NCBI GenBank assembly: GCA_001515955.1
Contig: LOES01000214.1
Coordinates: 1 to 22,800 of the forward strand
Length of the DNA: 22,800 bases
Source: Clostridia bacterium BRH_c25
GTDB lineage: Bacteria; Bacillota_A; Clostridia; Lutisporales; Lutisporaceae
Reading direction: 5' to 3'
Under the pieces are notes generated by a model. It had not been told where the DNA came from, ran no database searches, and saw only the letters and a program-made list of their open reading frames with translations. Shown here one piece after another: positions 16,897 to 22,800 of this stretch. Every line of letters starts with the position of its first letter. The stretch's first letter is position 1. The position numbers and the translations under genes are program-made.

Positions 16897-17472
16897 TTGC
16901 GAGTTATTGCAGGAGAGTTCGGAGGGAGAAGACTTGACCCCATAGAAGGTACGGATATCAGACCTACTTCAGACAAAGTCAAGGAATCCTTGTTTAATAT
17001 ACTTGGTGATACTGTAATTGACAGTATTTTTCTGGATTTGTTCGGCGGCACGGGGGGTATAGGTATTGAAGCGCTGAGCCGTGGAGCAAAGCATGTGGTT
17101 TTTATTGATACCAGCATAAAGAGTATAAAGGTGCTGAAGGGAAACCTGAAAAACTTGAATGTGGAAGATAATGTGGAGGTTTTTCATACGGACTATTCTA
17201 CGGCAATAGGCAAGCTGCACAAGTACAACAAGCAGTTTGATATTATATTCATTGATCCTCCTTACAGCGTTGGAATGGCTAAGGCTGCTTTGGAAGAGCT
17301 TGATAAGAATCCTATAATAGCACAATCCGGGTTGGTTATAGTGGAGCATGATTCAAGGGATGATATGCCACAGAGAGTGGGTAAATTGCATATGTGCCGT
17401 ATCAAACAATATGGAAACACTACCTTATCCTTTTATAATATAAATGAGCAAATGCAGCAGAAGGAGGAGTAA
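16897..17472 (+). CDS. rsmD: 16S rRNA (guanine-966-N2)-methyltransferase RsmD
   Basis: Methylates G966 of 16S rRNA late in 30S assembly. 191 residues starting [13 protein letters not shown], the usual family N-terminus. The SAM-binding loop [10 protein letters not shown] (47-56) and catalytic DPPY (120-123) are intact, and [14 protein letters not shown] (21-34) is a family signature. Initiation is at TTG, 7 nt after AGGAGGT; no better ATG exists and the N-terminus fits homologues. coaD starts 2 nt after the stop with its ribosome site inside the rsmD 3' end, so the two are coupled. This matches ylbH-coaD of B. subtilis. Confidence 0.95.
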   Translation: MRVIAGEFGGRRLDPIEGTDIRPTSDKVKESLFNILGDTVIDSIFLDLFGGTGGIGIEALSRGAKHVVFIDTSIKSIKVLKGNLKNLNVEDNVEVFHTDYSTAIGKLHKYNKQFDIIFIDPPYSVGMAKAALEELDKNPIIAQSGLVIVEHDSRDDMPQRVGKLHMCRIKQYGNTTLSFYNINEQMQQKEE

Positions 17473-17474
17473 GC

Positions 17475-17951
17475 TTGAGAATAGCAGTTTGTCCCGGAAG
17501 CTTTGACCCTGCTACCAATGGACATATTGATATAATAGAAAGGTCAGGGTTGCTTTTTGACAAGGTTATAGTGGCAGTATTGAATAATCCTAAGAAGCAG
17601 CCTCTTTTTTCAGTTGAAGAGAGAGTTGAAATACTGAAGAAAACATGCGGTGCTATGAAGAATGTGGAAATCGACAGCTTTACGGGACTCTTGACTGAAT
17701 ATGCAAAAAGTAAAAATGCCAATGTAATAGTAAAGGGCTTAAGAGCTGTTTCAGATTTTGAATATGAATTGCAGATGGCTCTTATGAATAAGAAATTGAA
17801 TCCGGAGATTGAGACGGTATTTATGATGACCAGCAGCAAATACTCATACTTAAGCTCCAGCCTGGTAAAGGAAGTAGCACGACTTGGGGGTTGTATCAAA
17901 GGCTTGGTACCAGAGATCATAGAAGGTGAAATTTATAAGAGATTTAAATAG
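17475..17951 (+). CDS. coaD: Phosphopantetheine adenylyltransferase
   Basis: Makes dephospho-CoA from 4'-phosphopantetheine and ATP, the penultimate step of CoA synthesis. 158 residues, typical for the hexameric enzyme. The nucleotidyltransferase motif TNGH (14-17) follows CPGSFDP, and the C-terminal part has [14 protein letters not shown], equivalent to the ISSSxVKE motif. K42-type and R-rich binding residues are in the expected region ([15 protein letters not shown]). It starts with TTG at 17475, 7 nt after AGGAGG. The preceding gene is rsmD; the next starts 92 nt downstream, after an AT-rich spacer with a weak promoter-like TTTACG (17980-17985) and TATAAA (18004-18009). Confidence 0.96.
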   Translation: MRIAVCPGSFDPATNGHIDIIERSGLLFDKVIVAVLNNPKKQPLFSVEERVEILKKTCGAMKNVEIDSFTGLLTEYAKSKNANVIVKGLRAVSDFEYELQMALMNKKLNPEIETVFMMTSSKYSYLSSSLVKEVARLGGCIKGLVPEIIEGEIYKRFK

Positions 17952-18043
17952 TGCCCCATATGGCAATAGTAAGGAAGCATTTACGCGGAATTTGAATTAA
18001 GAATATAAAGTGTTTTTCGCGAAATATATAGGAGGTTGGTATT

Positions 18044-18580
18044 ATGGAGGTTATGTTGCTATTAGATGCCCTTGAGGATATATTGGAAAAGGCCCCCAAT
18101 CTTCCGTTGTCCAGTAAGTCTGTAATTAATAAGGATGAACTGCAGGAAATTATAAAGGATATAAGAATAAAGCTGCCTGATGAGATAAAACAGGCTCAAT
18201 GGATCAAGGAAGAAAGACAGAAAATACTTATAGAAGCTAAAAAAGAAGCAGAAGCTCTAAGAAAAGAATGTGAAGAAAAGATGCACAGGATTAAGGAGGA
18301 ACGGCAAAGAATTCTTGCGGAAGCGGAGAGGGAGGCTGAGATCCTTAAGAAGGAAGCAGATAAGAAGGTTCAGGAGCTTATCGATGACAGCGATATTATG
18401 AAGAGGGCAAACGAGCAGGCGAAGGAAGTAATAATTGCCGCTCAGATAGATGCGAAGAAAATAAGGCTCGGCTCCAAGGCTTATGCGGATGAATTGCTGG
18501 CGGAGCTTGAAAAGCATGCAGCAAATGTTATGGATACGATAAAAAATAATAGGGATGAGCTTAAAAACTTCAAAAGTTAA
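18044..18580 (+). CDS. Coiled-coil protein with a tandem 29-residue duplication, unknown function
   Basis: 178 residues, highly charged. The N-terminal ~45 residues are leucine-rich and less charged; 50-165 is predicted continuous helix/coiled coil, rich in Glu, Lys and Ala. Residues 54-82 and 83-111 are a clear tandem duplication (IKEERQKILIEAKKEAEALR and IKEERQRILAEAEREAEILK as their first 20 residues). DNA-level units are 18203-18289 and 18290-18376. The sequence type resembles the stalk of ATP synthase b subunits or DivIVA-like proteins, but no defining motif supports either. The ATG follows TAGGAGGTTGGTATT. It converges on ylbJ with 18 nt between the stops. Such genes are often annotated only as hypothetical or 'ATPase'. 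Confidence 0.75.
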   Translation: MEVMLLLDALEDILEKAPNLPLSSKSVINKDELQEIIKDIRIKLPDEIKQAQWIKEERQKILIEAKKEAEALRKECEEKMHRIKEERQRILAEAEREAEILKKEADKKVQELIDDSDIMKRANEQAKEVIIAAQIDAKKIRLGSKAYADELLAELEKHAANVMDTIKNNRDELKNFKS

Positions 18581-18598
18581 GCTCATGGATATAATTAG

Positions 18599-19813
18599 CT
18601 AATACATACGAAAAGGCTTTGATGAAAAAGGCCTTTTTTTATGTTTGAAAATAGACACAGCCATTATGAAAGCGAGTATGAACAGCAGATTTATAGTTGA
18701 ATTCATAAAGACATGAATCCAATTATAATTTACAGTAGCCTCCCATATATCTGTCCCGGCTATTCCGGATAAATTGAACACCTGCATATCAGAAAACCAG
18801 GTAATCAGGATAAATGAGTAGAGTGCTGCAATTATGCCCTGCAGCAGCTTGAAAATAAAGTAAACACTGAATTTCAAGTCGGTTTCGGATACTATGCTCA
18901 TCACCTGTGCATTTACCGACAGCCCCCCAAAGCCGATCATAAAGCTTACCATGATTGCCTTATATATCAGAGGTACTTGAAGTAAGGCACACTCTTTTGC
19001 ACCATTGGTAACCTCCAAAAAGCCTATAAGAAAGCTGGATACCATGTCGGGAGTGACTGTTTCAAAGGGAAATGCTTTTGACAGTATGATGGAAAAAAAG
19101 CTCAGAAAACCCGATAATTTCAGCATGCTGGTTATTACTGAAAAGAAAATGATGAATCCGCCAATCATAAGTATCAGATTTACTCCATTTTTTACCGCAT
19201 CTCCCATCAGCACTCCGATAGGCCTTCCGTCTTTCCTTCTGTAATCAAGCATATCAGTTAGAGGATTGGACAGACTATCGTTCTTTATTACAGGTTTTTC
19301 TTTGCCATAGTATCTCATAAGAAAACCTATAGTAACAGCAGACAGGTAATGGGAAACTGCCAGAAAGAAGCCAAGGGCGGGGTTGTTCATGATGCCGGTG
19401 GCAACAGCTCCTATAATGAACAGTGGTCCGGAAGTGCTGCACAAGCCTAGAAGCCTTTGTCCCTCCATATGAGTGCAAAGCTTTTCCTGACGCAGCTTGG
19501 CAGTTATCTTTGCACCAACAGGATATCCGGAGGACATACTCATGAAGAAGCCGAAAGAACCTTCTCCGGGTACATTGAACACAGGCCTCATAAGGGATTT
19601 GAAAGTAGATCCGAAGAAGCTGACGATTCCCAGACCTATTAGTATTTCTACACAAATGAAAAAGGGGAGAAGCGCGGGGCAGACCACATTGAACCAGAGC
19701 TTCAAGCCATCTGATGCGGCGGTGAAGGCATCATTGGGATATATGACTATGCAGGCCACCAGCAGGCAGAAGATAATGGAATATGTAAAGGTGGAAATAT
19801 TGTTTTTGTTCAT
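18599..19813 (-). CDS. ylbJ: Sporulation integral membrane protein YlbJ
   Basis: 404-residue multi-pass membrane protein. Visible hydrophobic segments begin at residue ~10 and at about 40-70, 118-140, 142-165, 210-235, 280-300, 315-345 and 370-392. The family signature SGYPVGAKI (~residues 94-102) and the nucleoside-recognition (Gate) type fold regions are present. In B. subtilis YlbJ is made under sigma-E and is needed for heat-resistant spores; its transport substrate is unsettled. The ribosome site AGAGGT lies in one arm of a 13-bp inverted repeat, so translation may be controlled. The + strand coiled-coil gene ends 18 nt past this gene's stop, and that gene's terminator lies in codons of this one. 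Confidence 0.92.
   Translation of the reverse strand: MNKNNISTFTYSIIFCLLVACIVIYPNDAFTAASDGLKLWFNVVCPALLPFFICVEILIGLGIVSFFGSTFKSLMRPVFNVPGEGSFGFFMSMSSGYPVGAKITAKLRQEKLCTHMEGQRLLGLCSTSGPLFIIGAVATGIMNNPALGFFLAVSHYLSAVTIGFLMRYYGKEKPVIKNDSLSNPLTDMLDYRRKDGRPIGVLMGDAVKNGVNLILMIGGFIIFFSVITSMLKLSGFLSFFSIILSKAFPFETVTPDMVSSFLIGFLEVTNGAKECALLQVPLIYKAIMVSFMIGFGGLSVNAQVMSIVSETDLKFSVYFIFKLLQGIIAALYSFILITWFSDMQVFNLSGIAGTDIWEATVNYNWIHVFMNSTINLLFILAFIMAVSIFKHKKRPFSSKPFRMY
18611..18640 (+). terminator. Terminator of the coiled-coil gene, inside the ylbJ 3' end
   Basis: AAAAGGC (18611-18617) pairs with GCCTTTT (18631-18637), 13-nt loop, continuing T-run to 18640. On the other strand these bases encode the last residues of YlbJ (KKRPFSSKPF). 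Confidence 0.6.
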
Positions 19814-19819
19814 GATATA

Positions 19820-19863
19820 CCTCTAAATATAATTAATAGGGTCTATATATTTATATTTAGAGG
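19820..19863 (-). promoter_or_regulatory. Inverted repeat covering the ylbJ ribosome binding site
   Basis: Perfect 13-bp arms (19820-19832 and 19851-19863) separated by 18 nt. In the minus-strand mRNA the 3' arm contains the Shine-Dalgarno AGAGGT, 5 nt before the ATG, and the 5' arm starts CCTCT. The hairpin would hide the ribosome site. As DNA it could equally be an operator. The remaining ylbM-ylbJ spacer (19864-19958) has a 10-bp palindrome AGACATGTCT (19928-19937) and no obvious terminator. Confidence 0.6.
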
Positions 19864-19958
19864 GAACTGAGTTTATGTATAGATAGGAGGATACCAAAAT
19901 AATCTAGTGCATACCCAAAATAGAAGCAGACATGTCTATAGCCACATATAAGTATACA

Positions 19959-21206
19959 CTAACCTCTATAATAATACGGAGAAGTCAGATAATCCTCTGA
20001 GCCCTTTTTGAATTCTGGGGTTCTGTATGCCAGGTTATATATGTCGGTGGATAATATATCGTAGTCGAACATTCTTTTGATTCGCTCGTCCGGGCATCTA
20101 AAGTCAGCCACTTTTGAGATCACCGGATATGGTGAGCACTTTTTTATCTCTTTTATAAGCTTTGTTCCATTTTCATTAAAGGCCAGCACTCTTATATAAG
20201 CAGGGCAATTTATTTCCTTGAATAATGCTATGTCGCTTTTTTGAATATCCAGCAGAAGATGGCATAGAAGGCGCTGTATATAAGTCCTTGTGTAACGTTT
20301 TGTCTTGACTGCTTCGATCAGTTCTTCACTGCTGGTGCAGGTTTGCGCGTGTTTCTTAAGCCTGTTCTCTATTCCTTCTCTGACATTGATATATTTCCTG
20401 AGCTCTGCCTCATCAATCAGTCTGAGCCTGTACAGCAATATATCGGAAAAGTCATTCAGGTATAAAGGATGCCTGTTTGAAGCAACAGAAGCTTCTATAA
20501 TACCAACAGAGTTTTCGGGTATTGATTGTCTGACCTTTTCCGAAATTCCATTTGCGCTTATTTCAAGCCTGATTGCTGTTGCACTGGCTATATCACTTGT
20601 AATGCCGGTATCGCTATAACCGCTTGCAATACGCTTCACAGCAACAGGCTCTATGGTACTGTTCATGGTCATCAGAGCCTTGATATACTCAATACCCAAT
20701 ACATTATTGGGATTCCTCAAAATATCATCGGTATGGGCTTGTTCTTCTTCTCCTAAATACGAGGACAAGGCCTTTGATACTGCTTTGGGATAAGAAATGC
20801 CTTGTGTAAGCTGTGTTCTGAGAAGCTGCTTGAAGGCATCGGGTTCATTGTTCAGCAGCTTTGCCAATTGGTGCAGGGTGTCGGTATCCCCAAGCTCACT
20901 TCCGAAGCAGATATAATCTATGATCCCCATGGAATCAAATATTTTAACTGCACCCAATGCGAATATTTCTGCAGGCTGGCAGGCATATACTACGGGAAGC
21001 TCCATTACAAGGTCTGCACCATTCATAACAGCCGTTTGCGCCCGGGACCATTTGTCAAATATGGCAGGTTCTCCCCTTTGTACAAAGCTGCCGCTCATGA
21101 TGCAGACGGTATAGTCTGCACCACAGGCTTCCTTTGCTGCCTGTATGTGGTACTTATGTCCATTATGGAAAGGATTATATTCTGAAATTATACCAACAAC
21201 TTTCAT
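19959..21206 (-). CDS. tmcAL: tRNA(Met) cytidine acetate ligase TmcAL (YlbM)
   Basis: Nucleotidyltransferase-like enzyme that makes N4-acetylcytidine at the wobble position of elongator tRNA(Met), using ATP and acetate. 415 residues beginning MKVVGIISEYNPFHNGH with the HNGH nucleotidyl-transfer motif at 14-17. SGSFVQRGEPA (38-48) and CFGSELGD (about 100-107) are conserved in the family. The ATG follows AGGAGAGAGC. The older name YlbM reflects the B. subtilis locus near coaD and ylbJ; here ylbJ lies downstream on the same strand, so they may share a transcript. The divergent neighbour is acetate kinase, which uses the same small substrate. Confidence 0.93.
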   Translation of the reverse strand: MKVVGIISEYNPFHNGHKYHIQAAKEACGADYTVCIMSGSFVQRGEPAIFDKWSRAQTAVMNGADLVMELPVVYACQPAEIFALGAVKIFDSMGIIDYICFGSELGDTDTLHQLAKLLNNEPDAFKQLLRTQLTQGISYPKAVSKALSSYLGEEEQAHTDDILRNPNNVLGIEYIKALMTMNSTIEPVAVKRIASGYSDTGITSDIASATAIRLEISANGISEKVRQSIPENSVGIIEASVASNRHPLYLNDFSDILLYRLRLIDEAELRKYINVREGIENRLKKHAQTCTSSEELIEAVKTKRYTRTYIQRLLCHLLLDIQKSDIALFKEINCPAYIRVLAFNENGTKLIKEIKKCSPYPVISKVADFRCPDERIKRMFDYDILSTDIYNLAYRTPEFKKGSEDYLTSPYYYRG

Positions 21207-21261
21207 GAAAGCTCTCTCCTATAGTATGTAATATTTATGTATTGGCATGTGCATATAGCTC

Positions 21262-21325
21262 ATGTTTTGAGAAGACCTTCAAAGCCTTGCCCAAATCCTC
21301 GCATCTCGTATCTCGTATCTTGCAT
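21262..21325 (-). repeat. Heptad-repeat element F, reversed and truncated (between tmcAL and ackA)
   Basis: On the minus strand four heptads AGATGCA, AGATACG, AGATACG, AGATGCG (21325 to 21298) are followed by GGGCAAGGCTTTGAAGGTCTTC, the same core as the other elements. No right heptad module is recognisable. Unlike A-E it does not follow a gene end but sits in a divergent promoter region. The rest of 21207-21495 is AT-rich upstream DNA; AAGACA (21373-21378) and TATATT (21395-21400) are a weak ackA promoter candidate. Confidence 0.75.
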
Positions 21326-21495
21326 CTAATACATCCTATTCTACCATATTTTGAACTTGCATATGTGTAATTAAGACATCAATAGAGGAAATACTATATT
21401 ATACTTTGTTATTTATTTTACACAAAAAGCAGGAAAAATGTTATTTATATAGAAAAGAGTACTGTTCATATTATTTTTGGGGAGGTACATATTTA

Positions 21496-22692
21496 ATGAA
21501 AATTCTGGTTATTAACTGCGGCAGCTCTTCATTGAAGTATCAGCTGGTTGATATGCAAAATGAAGAAGTTATCGCAAAGGGTCTTGCAGAAAGAATAGGG
21601 ATTGAGGGCTCTGTATTAAAGCATCAGCCCAATGATTCAGACAAAATATCAATAGAAAGACCCATGCCGACGCACAAGGAAGCCTTACAGACAGTCGTTG
21701 ATGCATTGCTTGATGCGAATTACGGTGTAATTAAAGACATGAGCGAGATATCCGCAGTAGGACATAGAGTGGTTCATGCAGGAGAGAAATTTGCTTATTC
21801 GGTAATGTTGAATGAAGCTGTAATGAATGCATTGAAGGAGTGCATAGAAGTGGCTCCTTTGCATAATCCTCCGAATATCATGGGAATAGAAGCATGCAGA
21901 CAGATCATGCCAAATGTTCCTATGGTGGGAGTATTTGATACAGCATTCCATCAGACTATGCCAAAGGAAGCATACATATATGCCATACCTTATGAATTCT
22001 ATGAAAAGTACAAGATAAGAAGATATGGCTTCCATGGAACATCCCACAAATACGTTGCCGAGAGGGCAGCAGAAATGATTGGAAAGCCCATTGATCAGCT
22101 GAAGCTTATAACCTGCCACCTGGGAAATGGTGCCAGCATTACGGCAGTAAAGCACGGAAAGTCTGTAGAGACCAGTATGGGCTTTACGCCTCTTGAGGGA
22201 CTCGCAATGGGAACAAGATCCGGAGACATAGATCCTGCAATAGTTAAGTATATTGCAGAAAAAGAAAACATCAATGTAGCCAAGGTTGATGAAATACTCA
22301 ACAAAAAGTCAGGTGTATTGGGCATGTCTGGTGTAAGCAGTGATTTCAGAGATATCGAGGATGCTGCAGAAAAGGGTAATGTAAGAGCAAAGCTTGCTCT
22401 TGATGTATTTGTTCATAAGGTAAAGAAATACATAGGAGCATATGCAGCTGTCATGAACGGTGTTGATGCAATCATATTCACAGCGGGACTTGGAGAAAAT
22501 TCCGGATACATCAGATCAGAAGTGTGCAAGGATATGTCCTTCCTCGGAATTGAGCTGGATGAAGCAAAGAACAATGTAAGAGGAAAGGAAACCGACTTGT
22601 CAAAAGCAGGAGCAAAGGTAAAAATTCTTCTTGTGCCGACAAATGAAGAGCTTATGATTGCCAGAGACACAAAGAAGATTATAAGTAAATAG
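21496..22692 (+). CDS. ackA: Acetate kinase
   Basis: Converts acetyl phosphate and ADP to acetate and ATP, the energy-yielding last step of fermentative acetate production. 398 residues. Catalytic residues known from the Methanosarcina enzyme fall at the same numbers: N7 (NCGSSSLK), R91, D148 (FDTAFH), H180 (YGFHGTSH), R241 (GTRSGDIDP) and E384 (PTNEE). I chose ATG 21496 over an in-frame upstream codon because GGGGAGGT lies 9 nt before it and the protein then begins [12 protein letters not shown]. No phosphotransacetylase gene lies beside it in this window. Downstream (22693-22800) are two hairpins. Confidence 0.97.
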   Translation: MKILVINCGSSSLKYQLVDMQNEEVIAKGLAERIGIEGSVLKHQPNDSDKISIERPMPTHKEALQTVVDALLDANYGVIKDMSEISAVGHRVVHAGEKFAYSVMLNEAVMNALKECIEVAPLHNPPNIMGIEACRQIMPNVPMVGVFDTAFHQTMPKEAYIYAIPYEFYEKYKIRRYGFHGTSHKYVAERAAEMIGKPIDQLKLITCHLGNGASITAVKHGKSVETSMGFTPLEGLAMGTRSGDIDPAIVKYIAEKENINVAKVDEILNKKSGVLGMSGVSSDFRDIEDAAEKGNVRAKLALDVFVHKVKKYIGAYAAVMNGVDAIIFTAGLGENSGYIRSEVCKDMSFLGIELDEAKNNVRGKETDLSKAGAKVKILLVPTNEELMIARDTKKIISK

Positions 22693-22705
22693 TATAACTG
22701 TAAAA

Positions 22706-22798
22706 AGCAGGGAAACCTGCTGAGGCTAATGACAAAGTAGCGAAAATAAAGCAGCCATGTATAGCACGGAATATCCCTTAGCTATGACATGGCTGCTT
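22706..22798 (+). other. Two hairpins downstream of ackA
   Basis: First: AGCAGG-GAAA-CCTGCT (22706-22721), a 6-bp stem with a GNRA loop. Second: 12-bp arms (22749-22760 with 22787-22798; core GCAGCCATGT) extended by ATAGC/GCTAT with one bulged G and a 15-nt loop. No T-run is visible before the window ends at 22800. It may be an ackA terminator or a structured leader of the next gene. Confidence 0.5.
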
Positions 22799-22800
22799 GC

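Noticed and set aside
22700..22800. Cyclic di-GMP riboswitch suggested by CAGGGAAACCTG
   Set aside because: The conserved GACGCAAAGC-type core and the expected second helix are missing in what is visible.

Overview
The window is a chromosomal stretch from a low-GC, spore-forming member of the Clostridia. Firmicute gene order, an alpha/beta-type spore DNA-protecting protein (SASP), YlbJ, a PASTA kinase with its PP2C partner and an acetate kinase point that way. A relative of Ruminiclostridium/Acetivibrio is plausible, but I cannot fix the genus from sequence alone.

Positions 1-10558 follow the Bacillus subtilis priA-def-fmt-rsmB-rlmN-prpC-prkC-rsgA-rpe-thiN order, all on the + strand, with a membrane zinc peptidase (YugP type) between fmt and rsmB. 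These genes act in formylation and deformylation of nascent proteins, rRNA methylation, ribosome assembly and Ser/Thr phospho-signalling. Where B. subtilis has spoVM there are two very short hydrophobic ORFs (10799-11118). rpmB (L28) follows on the minus strand, then the Asp23-like gene, fakA and recG. sdaAB/sdaAA, present in B. subtilis, are missing between fakA and recG.

Positions 16029-18600 hold a SASP gene with a strong terminator, a gene-free but heavily structured interval (16522-16750), and rsmD-coaD followed by a coiled-coil gene. Positions 18599-21206 on the minus strand hold ylbJ and ylbM/tmcAL. ackA is divergent from tmcAL and closes the window.

The most unusual content is between the genes. 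Six dispersed composite elements (A-F: 402-480, 1924-2028, 5273-5400, 10562-10690, 16027-16145, 21262-21325) combine arrays of 7-bp units, usually exactly four, with a core related to AAGGCTTCGAAGCC and often a second heptad module. Three heptad families occur (AGATACG, AGTCGCT, CGAAACG/CGTAACG). Five of the six start between 2 nt inside and 7 nt beyond the stop codon of the upstream gene. I know of no described clostridial family of this kind, but I could not search.

Other non-coding structure includes a 15-bp hairpin plus two more ahead of fakA, a long imperfect hairpin ahead of rpe, an RBS-covering inverted repeat ahead of ylbJ, and a perfect 28-bp palindrome inside recG. Several starts had to be reassigned from the Shine-Dalgarno position; prkC, fakA, rsmD and coaD all appear to use TTG.
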